From: Collinsella sp. TF06-26
Lineage (GTDB): Bacteria > Actinomycetota > Coriobacteriia > Coriobacteriales > Coriobacteriaceae
Length of the DNA stretch: 64,000 nt
Direction: 5' to 3'
Assembly: GCF_002232035.1 (NCBI RefSeq)
Contig: NZ_NKXR01000005.1
Location: 58,884-122,883, forward strand
This document shows, one piece after another, positions 54,678 through 62,878 of the stretch. Under the pieces are notes generated by a model, which had not been told where the DNA came from, did not search any database, and worked only from the letters and a program-made list of their open reading frames with translations. The position numbers and the translations under genes were made by a program. The first letter of the stretch is position 1, and each line of letters opens with the position of its first letter.

Positions 54678-55145
54678 ATGGCGGATAACGCCGAGATGCT
54701 ATTCTCGCCCGAGCTGGTGTTTTTTGATTGGGAGTGTGCGACGCCGGGTGAGGTGTTTGCGCAGCTCGAGAGTGAGCTTGCTCCGCGCGGCTACATTGCC
54801 GACGGTTGGCTCGACGCCGTTCGCACGCGCGAGGATGCCTATCCCACGGGTCTTGCCATGCCGGCGGCAAACATTGCCATTCCGCATACCGATCCGGGGT
54901 TTGTGGCCAAGCCCTATATCGCGGTGGTGAAGCCCGCCGCGCCCGTGACATTTAACGCTATGGCTGGCATGGGCGCTCCGGTGCCGGTGCAGATCGTCAT
55001 CAATCTGGGCATCGCCGAGCCGGGCGGCCAGGTCGAGGCCCTGCAGGCTCTCATGAACATCTTTATGGACGCCGATGCTGCGGCCGACGTGCTCGGCCAA
55101 ACCACGTCCCAGGGCATGGTCGACGCTATCCGCCGTCACTTCTAA
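54678..55145 (+). CDS. PTS fructose/galactitol-type IIA protein, stand-alone
   Basis: 155 residues of the EIIA-Fru/Mtl/Ntr fold. The active His70 is in IAIPHTDPGFV, and the start region MLFSPELVFFDWECATPGEVF is most like galactitol IIA proteins. No IIB or IIC gene of this class is nearby, so it either serves a system elsewhere or has a regulatory role. TTTGGAGG precedes the ATG at 54678; the longer frame to 54564 overlaps the toxin gene. Confidence 0.88.
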   Translation: MADNAEMLFSPELVFFDWECATPGEVFAQLESELAPRGYIADGWLDAVRTREDAYPTGLAMPAANIAIPHTDPGFVAKPYIAVVKPAAPVTFNAMAGMGAPVPVQIVINLGIAEPGGQVEALQALMNIFMDADAAADVLGQTTSQGMVDAIRRHF

Positions 55146-55280
55146 GGTGCCGGCTGCCAGAGCTGTCCCCTTTGCACCAAAATGGTGCAGATTAACCTGT
55201 CCCCAATGCACCAAGCGTGCCGCGGGGGCTGCGTTGTGACACAATGGCGTTTGTTCGATTCGTTATGCGAAAGGCCAACT

Positions 55281-56501
55281 ATGGCAAATAAGAAAAAGAA
55301 CCCCGCACCCGAGCCGACGCCCGAGCAGCAGGCTCGCGCCGCCTCCAGCTCTCGCAAGAAGCAGCGCAAGACCCGCGTGTCCAAGACCGTCAAGATCGTC
55401 CTGGTGGTTATTGGCGTGCTGGCAATGCTGCTTTCTGTCTCGGCCATGGCGTGCTCCGGACTTATGTCGCAGGCCGAGGACACCTCGGGCTACAAGCTGA
55501 CCGGCGGTGTTGCTGCCACTATCAACGGCACCAACCTCACCGAGGACACCGTGACCAAGCAGATCATGAGCATGCGCACGTCCTACGGCTACACCAAGGA
55601 CAAGGACTGGGCGCAGTATCTGGTCGACAACGACCTCACGCCCAAGAAGTACCGCAAGCAACTCATCGATTCCTACACGCAGCAGATTCTGCTTCAACAG
55701 GCACAGAAGGAGAACGGCGTGACGGTGTCGGACGAGGAGGTTGAGAAGGCTTGGAAGGACGCGTGCAAGAGCGCGGGCGGTGCCAAGGCCTTTAAGAAGA
55801 CCCTCAAGACCTACGGCTATACCGAGGATACCTACAAGGATTCGCTCAAGGAGAGTCTGGCGCAGCAGAAACTCAAGGATGCCGTCGCGCCCACGAGCAA
55901 GCCCAAGGACAGCGAGATCGTCGATTGCATCAACGAAAACCTGTCCAGCTACAACGACGCCCGCCGCTCGTCGAACATCCTGATCAAGGTTGATTCCGAC
56001 GCTTCCGACGAGGACAAGGCTGCCGCCAAGGCCAAGGCGCAGGAGTGCCTGGACAAGATCAACTCCGGTGAGCTGAGCTTTGAGGACGTCGTTGAGCAGT
56101 ACTCCGAGGACACCGGTTCCAAGGAGAAGAAGGGCGATGTGGGCTGGGATAAGCTCACCACCTTTGTCGACAGCTACCAGACGGCGCTCGAGGGGCTCAA
56201 CAAGGGCGACGTGAGCGAAGTCATCGAGTCGACCTATGGCTACCACATCATCAAATGCACTGACTACTTCCATGTCGATAATCAGGTTGATGACATCAAC
56301 CAGGTGCCCAAGGACATCAAGAAGTACGTTTCCAACGTGGTGAAGACGCAGGCGGCCAGTACTGCATACAGCGAGTGGCTGGAGCAGTACAAGAAAGACG
56401 CCGACATTACCGTCAACCCCATGCCCAAGGATGTGCCCTACAACGTGAGCCTGAAGGGCGTCACCAAGAGCTCGACCGACGATTCGTCGACGACTGAGTA
56501 A
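55281..56501 (+). CDS. PrsA/SurA-type peptidyl-prolyl isomerase (foldase)
   Basis: 406 residues. A basic Pro/Lys-rich cytoplasmic start, a hydrophobic segment (37-57) ending at Cys58 in a loose lipobox, a SurA-type N-domain (about 75-210; ATINGTNLTEDTVTKQIMS, QLIDSYTQQILLQQA) and a parvulin domain (about 229-335; SSNILIKVDSDASDED, EDVVEQYSEDTGSKEKKGD, VIESTYGYHIIKC). It helps secreted proteins fold at the outer face of the membrane. The weak AAAGG precedes the ATG at 55281; the frame to 55182 has no better site. A YqeY gene follows after 54 bases. Confidence 0.9.
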   Translation: MANKKKNPAPEPTPEQQARAASSSRKKQRKTRVSKTVKIVLVVIGVLAMLLSVSAMACSGLMSQAEDTSGYKLTGGVAATINGTNLTEDTVTKQIMSMRTSYGYTKDKDWAQYLVDNDLTPKKYRKQLIDSYTQQILLQQAQKENGVTVSDEEVEKAWKDACKSAGGAKAFKKTLKTYGYTEDTYKDSLKESLAQQKLKDAVAPTSKPKDSEIVDCINENLSSYNDARRSSNILIKVDSDASDEDKAAAKAKAQECLDKINSGELSFEDVVEQYSEDTGSKEKKGDVGWDKLTTFVDSYQTALEGLNKGDVSEVIESTYGYHIIKCTDYFHVDNQVDDINQVPKDIKKYVSNVVKTQAASTAYSEWLEQYKKDADITVNPMPKDVPYNVSLKGVTKSSTDDSSTTE

Positions 56502-56555
56502 TCATGGGGCGGTGCTCGCGCGAGTGCCGCCCACGCTATTAGAGAGGATTTGCAG

Positions 56556-56999
56556 ATGACCAACGAAGAGCTGCAGAAGGAAATGATCGCGGCCATGAAG
56601 GCTAAGGACAAGGTTCGCCTGTCCATCATTCGCCAGGTCAAGGCCGAGGTGAAGAATATCGAGGTTAACGAGCGCCGCGATGTGACCGAGGAAGACGTCA
56701 ACAGCATGATCAAGCGTCTGATTAAGCAGACGAGCGAGACGCTGGAGATGTCCATCAAGGCCGGCACCGACCAAGAGCGTACCGACAACCTGACCGAGCA
56801 GGTCAAGATTCTGGAGAGCCTTCTGCCCGCGCAGGTTTCGGGCGAGGAGCTCGAGGCCCTGATCGAGCAGGTCATCGCCGAGCTGGGCGCCACGTCCAAG
56901 AAGCAGATGGGCCAGGTCATGGGCGCTCTGGGTAAGGTCACTGGCGGCAACTTCGATAAGCCGGCAGCAGCAAAGATCGTTGGAGCCAAACTCGCGTAG
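56556..56999 (+). CDS. GatB/YqeY domain protein
   Basis: 148 residues, the full length of the stand-alone YqeY family, all helical (MTNEELQKEMIAAMKAKDKVRLSIIRQVKAE, then LLPAQVSGEELEALIEQVIAELGA, MGQVMGALGKVTGG). Related to the C-terminal tRNA-binding part of GatB, but its own role is unproven. AGAGAGG lies eight bases before the ATG; TTG at 56550 is too close. A terminator follows directly. Confidence 0.9.
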   Translation: MTNEELQKEMIAAMKAKDKVRLSIIRQVKAEVKNIEVNERRDVTEEDVNSMIKRLIKQTSETLEMSIKAGTDQERTDNLTEQVKILESLLPAQVSGEELEALIEQVIAELGATSKKQMGQVMGALGKVTGGNFDKPAAAKIVGAKLA

Positions 57000-57028
57000 G
57001 GACCGAGCGGCATATAGTTGATGTTGAG

Positions 57029-57061
57029 GGGGCGTGACCATTGCGGTCGCGCCCCTTTTTT
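57029..57061 (+). terminator. Intrinsic terminator after the YqeY gene
   Basis: GGGGCGTGACC (57029-57039) pairs with GGTCGCGCCCC (57045-57055) with one G-T pair, followed by six T. Confidence 0.85.
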
Positions 57062-57074
57062 GATGGCAGCTGAA

Positions 57075-57151
57075 GGGCACTCATTGGGGACAGACTTAAA
57101 TGAGTGCCCACTCCCCGGGTACTCATTTAAGTCTGTCCCCAATGAGTGCCC
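57075..57151. repeat. Perfect 31-bp inverted repeat containing TGTCCCC
   Basis: The arms 57075-57105 and 57121-57151 are exact complements around 15 bases. The right arm includes GTCTGTCCCC, a motif that recurs in intergenic hairpins elsewhere in this window. It lies between a terminator and the ABC transporter promoter. Confidence 0.8.
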
Positions 57152-57263
57152 AATGAGTGGGCGGAAGGTTGCGGGTTCTTTACGGGGATGTAGTGTGGGC
57201 TGCGGAAACGTGGTTCTTTCCGTACAATAGTTCAACTCGTGTAAACGCAGGGAAGGGACATTC

Positions 57264-57995
57264 ATGGCAGACATGATCGAGATCAAGCATCTCAACAAGT
57301 ACTTTGGCGACCTGCATGTGCTCAAAGATATCAACCTCACCGTCAAGCGCGGCGAGAAGCTCGTAATGATCGGGCCTTCCGGCTCGGGCAAGTCGACGCT
57401 CATCCGTTGCGTCGACTATCTTGAGGAGCCCACGTCGGGCGAGGTCATCATCGACGGTACGCCGCTCACCAAAAAGAATCACCTGGAGATGGCCCGCAAG
57501 TATAGCTCCATGGTGTTTCAGCAGTTCAACCTGTATCCCAACATGACGGTGCTGGGCAACCTGACGCTCGCGCCCATCAAGCTACAAAAGAAGAGCAAGG
57601 AGGAGGCGACCGAGATCGCCATCGCCGCGCTCAAGCGCGTCGGCATGGCGCATAAGGCCGGCGAGTATCCGCAGAACCTCTCGGGTGGTCAGCAGCAGCG
57701 CATCGCCATCGCCCGCGCCCTGTGCACCAAGCAGCCCATCATCCTGTTTGACGAGCCGACCTCGGCGCTCGACCCCGAGATGGTCCAGGAAGTCCTGGAC
57801 GTTATGATTGAGCTCGCGCAGGAGGACATCACCATGATCTGCGTGACGCACGAGATGGGCTTTGCGCGCCAGGTGGCCGACCGCGTCATCTTTATGGAGG
57901 ACGGCCGCATCCTGGAGGAGGGTACGCCCGAGCACTTCTTCGATAACCCCGAGAACCCGCGCTGCCGCGAGTTCCTGTCCAAGATTCTGCACTAG
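57264..57995 (+). CDS. Polar amino acid ABC transporter, ATP-binding protein
   Basis: 243 residues. Walker [11 protein letters not shown]-loop in [15 protein letters not shown], signature [15 protein letters not shown], Walker [13 protein letters not shown] and the H-loop THEMGFA are complete and typical of the GlnQ/ArtP group. It powers uptake of an amino acid, probably glutamine, glutamate, arginine or a similar polar type. AGGGAAGG lies before the ATG. It is the first of four genes; the binding-protein gene follows after eight bases. Confidence 0.93.
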   Translation: MADMIEIKHLNKYFGDLHVLKDINLTVKRGEKLVMIGPSGSGKSTLIRCVDYLEEPTSGEVIIDGTPLTKKNHLEMARKYSSMVFQQFNLYPNMTVLGNLTLAPIKLQKKSKEEATEIAIAALKRVGMAHKAGEYPQNLSGGQQQRIAIARALCTKQPIILFDEPTSALDPEMVQEVLDVMIELAQEDITMICVTHEMGFARQVADRVIFMEDGRILEEGTPEHFFDNPENPRCREFLSKILH

Positions 57996-58003
57996 GCGCG
58001 GTG

Positions 58004-58879
58004 ATGGACATGACGGATATGACGAGGGCGGCCGTGTCGCGCCGTCACTTTTTGCAGCTGGCGGGCGCCGGCATGCTTGCGCTGACGGGGACCGCGCTTA
58101 CCGGTTGCGGTAACTCTACCAGCGGCGAGGGCTCCGACAAGGGGTCCAAGCTTGCGGCCATTAAGTCGCGTGGTCATCTGAATGCCGGCGTCAAGAAGGA
58201 CGTTCCCGGCTATGGCTATTACGACACCGCCAAGGGCCGCTTTGAGGGCATGGAAGTCGATTTGTGCTACCAGATCGCCGCTGCCGTCTTTGGCGTGAGC
58301 TACAAGGAGGCCCGCGCCCAGGAGCTTGTCGAGTTTACCGACGTAACGCCCAAGACGCGCGGCCCGCTGATCGATAACGGCCAACTCGACGTGGTCGCGG
58401 CGACCTACACCATCACCGACGAGCGCAAGAAGAGCTGGGATTTCTCGACGCCGTACCGCACCGACTACGTGGGACTCATGGTCAAGAAGCGTTCGGGCTT
58501 TACCTCGATTGAGGACCTGGACGGCAAGGTCATTGGCGTGAGCCAGGGTGCTACCACGCAGGGCCTGATCGAGCAGATGATCAAGGACAACGGCTTTAGC
58601 TGTAAGCCCGAGTTTAGGGCCTTTAGCGGCTACCCCATCATCAAGAGTTCCCTCGACGCTGGCAATATCGACGTCTTTGCCATGGACCGCTCCACGCTGG
58701 CCGGCTACATGAACGAGACCGTTGAGCTGCTGCAGCCCGAGGTCAAGTTTGGCGAGCAGGGCTACGGCGTGGCGACCAAGAAGGGCTGCGACCTTTCGGC
58801 CGTGGTCGATCAGGTGATTTGCGATCGCCTGGCCGACGGCTGGCTCGACCAAGAGGTCAAGACCTGGGGTCTTGTATAG
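58004..58879 (+). CDS. Amino acid ABC transporter substrate-binding lipoprotein with Tat-like signal
   Basis: 291 residues. SRRHFLQLAGAG (Arg13-Arg14) is a twin-arginine-like motif followed by a lipobox ending at Cys35 (TALTGC), so it is probably exported folded and lipid anchored. The mature part is a type 3 periplasmic-binding fold (GHLNAGVKKDVPGYGY, RFEGMEVDLCYQIAAAVFG, DGKVIGVSQGATTQGLI). An ATG at 58004 is preferred over the GTG at 58001. The ligand is probably a polar amino acid. The linked permeases follow. Confidence 0.9.
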   Translation: MDMTDMTRAAVSRRHFLQLAGAGMLALTGTALTGCGNSTSGEGSDKGSKLAAIKSRGHLNAGVKKDVPGYGYYDTAKGRFEGMEVDLCYQIAAAVFGVSYKEARAQELVEFTDVTPKTRGPLIDNGQLDVVAATYTITDERKKSWDFSTPYRTDYVGLMVKKRSGFTSIEDLDGKVIGVSQGATTQGLIEQMIKDNGFSCKPEFRAFSGYPIIKSSLDAGNIDVFAMDRSTLAGYMNETVELLQPEVKFGEQGYGVATKKGCDLSAVVDQVICDRLADGWLDQEVKTWGLV

Positions 58880-58904
58880 GCGCATCGTCCAAGGAAGGAA
58901 TCAA

Positions 58905-59651
58905 ATGCTCGAAGGATTATTTGACGCCGACCGTTGGTCGACGACATTTCAAAACATGGGGCCCTTCTGGGAGGGCTTTGGCGTGACGCTGCAGGTGGTC
59001 GTTGCCGGTCTGCTGCTGTCGCTGGTGCTGGGCACGCTGCTGGGTGTGTTCTCTACCACTCGCTCGCGCGTGCTGCGCGCCATAAGTCGCGTGTACGTGG
59101 AGTTTTACCAGAACACCCCGTTGCCCGTACAGGTGCTCTTTATGTACATGGCCGGTCCGCAGTTTTTGCAGGCCATAACCGGTGCCGACCAGCCGGTGCG
59201 TATCGCGCCGTTCGTGTTGGGCTTCTTGGGCGTGGGCCTGTATCACGCGGCCTACATTTCGGAGGTCATCCGCACCGGTATCGAGGCGGTTCCGCGCGGT
59301 CAGATGGAGGCGGCCCAGAGCCAGGGCTTCACCCGGGCGCAGGCATACTGGTACATCGTACTGCCCCAGACGTTCAAGATCATTCTGCCGCCGCTGTGTA
59401 ACCAGGCGCTCAACTTGGTCAAGAACACGTCGGTGCTGGCGCTTGTGGCTGGCGGCGACCTTATGTACCGTTCCGACAACTTTGTGAGTCTGTACGGTTA
59501 CCTGCAGGGATACATCGTCTGCTGCCTTATGTACTTTATCATCTGCTTTCCGCTCGCCATGCTGGTGCAGTGGCTCGAGCGCCGCTCCAAGGAGCGTCCG
59601 CGTGGCGTGAGCCTGGCCGAGCTGGGGCTCGACAACGTAGAGGAGGCCTAG
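58905..59651 (+). CDS. Amino acid ABC transporter permease (first)
   Basis: 248 residues of the HisM/GlnP family. The N-terminal GFGVTLQVVVAGLLLSLVLG, YVEFYQNTPLPVQVLF, and the EAA loop RGQMEAAQSQGFTRAQAYWYIVLPQ are typical. AAGGAAGG lies before the ATG at 58905; a longer frame to 58872 overlaps the previous gene. It pairs with the second permease, four bases downstream, to form the membrane channel. Confidence 0.92.
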   Translation: MLEGLFDADRWSTTFQNMGPFWEGFGVTLQVVVAGLLLSLVLGTLLGVFSTTRSRVLRAISRVYVEFYQNTPLPVQVLFMYMAGPQFLQAITGADQPVRIAPFVLGFLGVGLYHAAYISEVIRTGIEAVPRGQMEAAQSQGFTRAQAYWYIVLPQTFKIILPPLCNQALNLVKNTSVLALVAGGDLMYRSDNFVSLYGYLQGYIVCCLMYFIICFPLAMLVQWLERRSKERPRGVSLAELGLDNVEEA

Positions 59652-59654
59652 CGC

Positions 59655-60293
59655 ATGGAAATCTTCAACGCGACCAACCTGCTCTACATTTGGGGCGGCT
59701 TTGTTAAGACAATCGAGATCTCGGCGCTGTCGATCTTTTTCTCGCTCATCTTTGGCACGGTGCTGGCGCTTGTTAAAAGCTATGCGCCCCGCCCGTTCCG
59801 TATTTTGGTGAGCGCCTATATCGAGCTGTTCCGTTGCACGCCGAACCTGCTGTGGATTCTGTTTATCTACTTTACGGTGCAGGGTTTGGACATTGTGATT
59901 TCGACCATCGCCTTTACGCTGTTTACCAGCGCCGTTATGGCCGAGATCGTGCGCGGCGGCCTCAACTCGATTCCGCGCGGCCAGTTTGAGGCAGCGCAGA
60001 GCCAGGGTTTTGGCTTCTTTGCCACCATGCGCTACATCATTCTGCCGCAGACGTTTAAGACGATCATCCCGGCTCTGTTTAGCCAGTGCACGACCGTCAT
60101 CAAGGACAGCTCGTATCTTTCGGGCATTAATGTGGCCGAGCTCATGTACACGGCAAACGTCGTGATGGCCCACGCAATCGACCTGTCGCAGGTGCTTATG
60201 CTCTACGGCCTGGTGTTTGCAATGTACTTTGTGCTCAACTTTGGTATCTCGCTGCTGGTGAGGGCATATCAACGCCGCATCGTAGCCGCATAG
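59655..60293 (+). CDS. Amino acid ABC transporter permease (second)
   Basis: 212 residues, HisM/GlnP family. WGGFVKTIEISALSIFFSLI at the start, ELFRCTPNLLWILFIYFTVQ, and the EAA loop RGQFEAAQSQGFGFFATMRY are clear. It starts four bases after the previous stop and closes the operon. An imperfect palindrome follows instead of a classic terminator. Confidence 0.92.
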   Translation: MEIFNATNLLYIWGGFVKTIEISALSIFFSLIFGTVLALVKSYAPRPFRILVSAYIELFRCTPNLLWILFIYFTVQGLDIVISTIAFTLFTSAVMAEIVRGGLNSIPRGQFEAAQSQGFGFFATMRYIILPQTFKTIIPALFSQCTTVIKDSSYLSGINVAELMYTANVVMAHAIDLSQVLMLYGLVFAMYFVLNFGISLLVRAYQRRIVAA

Positions 60294-60302
60294 TCCTGCT
60301 TC

Positions 60303-60390
60303 CCCAAGCACGGCACCTTGCCCCTCAATCGTCGCTTGCGTACATTTAGTACGCGGCGCTCCTCTTTCGGGGCAATCTGCCGCACTTGGG
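60303..60390. repeat. Imperfect inverted repeat after the ABC transporter operon
   Basis: 22-base arms (60303-60324 and 60369-60390) pair at 18 positions, and a small GCGTAC/GTACGC palindrome (60338-60343, 60349-60354) sits in the loop. No T-run follows. It may act as a transcript end or be one more dispersed palindrome. Confidence 0.55.
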
Positions 60391-60464
60391 AAACCAGGAC
60401 GGTCGTAAGTGACAAAATGGGGATCAGGAATCGCCTATTTTTCATTTGTTAGAAAGGAATCGCG

Positions 60465-61088
60465 ATGAGCGATCTGGAGAACAAGAAGAATCCTGTGGTC
60501 ATTACCATCGCGCGCGACTTTGGTGCCGAGGGACACGAGATCGGACGCATCCTCGCCAACGAGTTGGGGATTCCGCTGTACGACAACGAGCTGCTGGTGC
60601 GTGCGTCGCTGCGCGCGGGCGAGTCGCTCGATAAGATGGCCGCCTATGATGAGCGCCTGGCCGTGGAGAACATGGCGTTTCTGCCCGACCGCTACGATGC
60701 ACGTTCGTACTCGGATAAGTTGTTCCAAAAGATGAGCCAGGTGATTTTGGATCTGGGCGAGACCGAGAGCTGCATTATCGAGGGTCGCCTGTCCGACTAC
60801 CTGCTGCGTAACAACCCCAATCACATTGCCGTATTGGTGACCGCTCCCTTTGAGGACCGCGTCGAGATTGTGCGCAAGAAGCGTGGCCTCAACAAAAAGA
60901 AGGGTGCCAAGCTGGTCAAGCAGCAGCAGAAGGCGCGTGAGGCATTCTACAAGCGTTACAGCGCCGGAAAGTGGAAGATGACGAGCGGTAAGGATATCGT
61001 CGTCAACCGCGCCAAGCTGGGCCGCGAAGGCTGCAAAGACGTTATCGCCGCTGCCTACCGCTACAAAGTCGCCCAGCTCGAAGGCTAA
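60465..61088 (+). CDS. Cytidylate kinase-like family protein
   Basis: 207 residues. VITIARDFGAEGHEIGRILANELG is the nucleotide-binding start of the cytidylate kinase-like group; it replaces the classical P-loop by an Ala-rich turn. IIEGRLSDYLLR, the arginine-rich VRKKRGLNKKKGAK and a C-terminal helix follow. The length and the missing CMP-binding insert distinguish it from true Cmk. The substrate is unknown. AGAAAGGA precedes the ATG. Confidence 0.82.
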   Translation: MSDLENKKNPVVITIARDFGAEGHEIGRILANELGIPLYDNELLVRASLRAGESLDKMAAYDERLAVENMAFLPDRYDARSYSDKLFQKMSQVILDLGETESCIIEGRLSDYLLRNNPNHIAVLVTAPFEDRVEIVRKKRGLNKKKGAKLVKQQQKAREAFYKRYSAGKWKMTSGKDIVVNRAKLGREGCKDVIAAAYRYKVAQLEG

Positions 61089-61095
61089 CCGACCA

Positions 61096-61135
61096 AAACC
61101 GCCACAAAGGGACAGACACCTTTGTGGCGGTTTTT
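61096..61135 (+). terminator. Intrinsic terminator after the cytidylate kinase-like gene
   Basis: A perfect 15-bp stem (61096-61110 with 61121-61135), loop GGACAGACAC, with AAAA before and TTTT in and after the stem, 8 bases after the stop codon. Confidence 0.9.
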
Positions 61136-61196
61136 GTTTTAGGCGGAGGGGAAGGCCTTGGCGGCAGTGCCTATCCTCGGCTTTTGCAAAATCTCG

Positions 61197-61322
61197 ATCT
61201 GTAACACCAAGCCAGCGAAAATGGCTCTAACTGTTACAGATTTAGATGAACCGTTCGGCCGTCAGCCCAACGTCTTGATCTGTAACACCAGGCGGCATAT
61301 TTGGTCTCTAACTGTTACAGAT
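61197..61322. repeat. Two copies of a 45-bp palindromic element
   Basis: Each copy (61197-61241 and 61278-61322) begins ATCTGTAACACCA and ends CTAACTGTTACAGAT, with 10-bp perfect arms and a divergent centre. They lie in the same orientation, 81 bases apart start to start. They are in the gene-free 61136-61468. Confidence 0.75.
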
Positions 61323-61346
61323 TGAGATAAAGCGACCGGGCAAGTC

Positions 61347-61390
61347 CCCAACCACCGCAAAGGTGCCTGTCCCCATCGTGGTGGTTGGGG
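61347..61390. repeat. Inverted repeat carrying the TGTCCCC motif
   Basis: CCCCAACCACC (61347-61357) pairs with GGTGGTTGGGG (61380-61390). The loop contains GGTGCCTGTCCCC, the same theme as at 57131 and in the loop at 61111. No T-run. Confidence 0.5.
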
Positions 61391-61402
61391 CGGCCGGCAT
61401 AG

Positions 61403-61440
61403 AAAAAGTCCCCGTCGGGCGTGTGCGCGACGGGGACTTT
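61403..61440 (-). terminator. Intrinsic terminator of the NfnAB-type operon
   Basis: A perfect 13-bp stem (61405-61417 with 61428-61440). On the minus strand a TTTTTCT run follows. It lies 28 bases past the stop of the flavoprotein at 61469. Confidence 0.88.
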
Positions 61441-61468
61441 GCCGTTTGATGGCTAGCGCTGCAGGTGG

Positions 61469-62878
61469 TTACTCGCCCAGCAGGCTCTTGGTGATCGAAG
61501 CGGCGGCCTTCTTGCCGGCGCCCATCGCCAGAATGACCGTAGCGGCACCGGTGACGATGTCGCCGCCGGCCCAGATGCGGGGATCGGTGGTCTGGCCGGT
61601 CTCCTCGTCGGCAACGATGTAGCCCCACTTGTTGAGCTCCATCTTGCCGCCGATCTTGGCAGCGAAGGGGTTGGCGTTGGTGCCGATAGCCGAGATCGCG
61701 ACGTCGCAGGGGATCTCCTCGATGGCGCCCTCGATGGGCACCGGGCGACGACGGCCGGACTCGTCAGGCTCGCCGAGCTCCATCTTCTGGACCTTGACGG
61801 CGCACACGGAGCCGTCCTCGCCAGCGACAAACTCGAGCGGGGAGACGAGCGGCAGAACCTCGACGCCCTCGGCCTTAGCGTGGTGCAGCTCGGCGCGACG
61901 GCAGGGCATCTCGTCCTCAGTACGGCGGTAAGCGATGATGGCGTGCTCGGCGCCCAGACGCTTGGCGGTACGGACGGCGTCCATAGCCACGTTGCCGCCA
62001 CCAAAGACGACGACGTTCTTGCCGTGCTTGGTGGGGGTGTCGTACTCGGGGAACTTGTTGGCCTTCATCAGGTTCACGCGCGTGAGGTATTCGTTGGCGA
62101 AGAAGACGTTGGGCAGGTTCTCGCCGGGGACGTTGAGGAACTTGGGCAGGCCTGCGCCGGTCGCCACGTAGATGGCGTCGAAGCCCTGCTCGAACAGCTC
62201 CTCGGCCGTGGCCATGTTGCCCACGACGGAGTTGTACTCAAACTTGACGCCCATGTCCTCCAGGCCGTCAATCTCGCGCTTGACGACTGCCTTGGGCAGA
62301 CGGAACTCGGGGATGCCGTAGACCAGCACGCCGCCGCCGGTGAAGAAGGCCTCGAAGACGGTGACGTCAAAGCCGTTGCGGGCGAGCTCGCCGGCACAGG
62401 TGATGCCGGACGGGCCGGAGCCGACGACGGCGACCTTCTTGCCGTTCTTGGGGGCCATCTTGGGCGTGGAGGCGAGCTCGGGGCGGTCACCCAGGAAGCG
62501 CTCGAGCTGGCCGATGGCCACGGGCTCGGACTTCTTGCCACGGATGCACTTACCCTCGCACTGGTTCTCCTGCGGGCAGACGCGGCCGCAGATGGCGGGA
62601 AGCATGGAGTCCTCGCGGATAGTATCGAGAGCGCCGCCGAAGTCCTTCGCGCGGATCTGCTCGATAAAGCGGGGGATGTTGATGTTGACAGGGCAGCCCT
62701 CAACACAGAACGGCTTCTTGCAGTTGAGGCAGCGCTCGGCCTCGGCCAGCGCCATCTCCTCGGTGAAGCCCTTGTCGACGGGGCGGAAGTCGCAGGCGCG
62801 CTCGGCAGCCGGCTCCTCGTTATCGGGGGTGCGGGGCGACTTCATATCGGCAACGAAACGACCGTTAACTAGTGGCAT
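61469..62878 (-). CDS. NADPH-dependent glutamate synthase small-subunit-like / NfnB-type flavoprotein
   Basis: 469 residues. The N-terminal iron-sulfur region holds CLNCKKPFCVEGCPVNINIP and CGRVCPQENQCEGKC; then FAD-binding VAVVGSGPSGITCAGELARNG and NADP-binding VVVFGGGNVAMDAVRTAKRLG, ending WAGGDIVTGAATVILAMGAGK. The protein belongs to the GltD-like family. As it overlaps (10 bases) the gene for an NfnA-type subunit and no GltB is near, the pair is best read as NADH-dependent reduced ferredoxin:NADP oxidoreductase, which couples the two pyridine pools through ferredoxin in anaerobes. Biosynthetic glutamate synthase remains possible. Confidence 0.85.
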   Translation of the reverse strand: MPLVNGRFVADMKSPRTPDNEEPAAERACDFRPVDKGFTEEMALAEAERCLNCKKPFCVEGCPVNINIPRFIEQIRAKDFGGALDTIREDSMLPAICGRVCPQENQCEGKCIRGKKSEPVAIGQLERFLGDRPELASTPKMAPKNGKKVAVVGSGPSGITCAGELARNGFDVTVFEAFFTGGGVLVYGIPEFRLPKAVVKREIDGLEDMGVKFEYNSVVGNMATAEELFEQGFDAIYVATGAGLPKFLNVPGENLPNVFFANEYLTRVNLMKANKFPEYDTPTKHGKNVVVFGGGNVAMDAVRTAKRLGAEHAIIAYRRTEDEMPCRRAELHHAKAEGVEVLPLVSPLEFVAGEDGSVCAVKVQKMELGEPDESGRRRPVPIEGAIEEIPCDVAISAIGTNANPFAAKIGGKMELNKWGYIVADEETGQTTDPRIWAGGDIVTGAATVILAMGAGKKAAASITKSLLGE

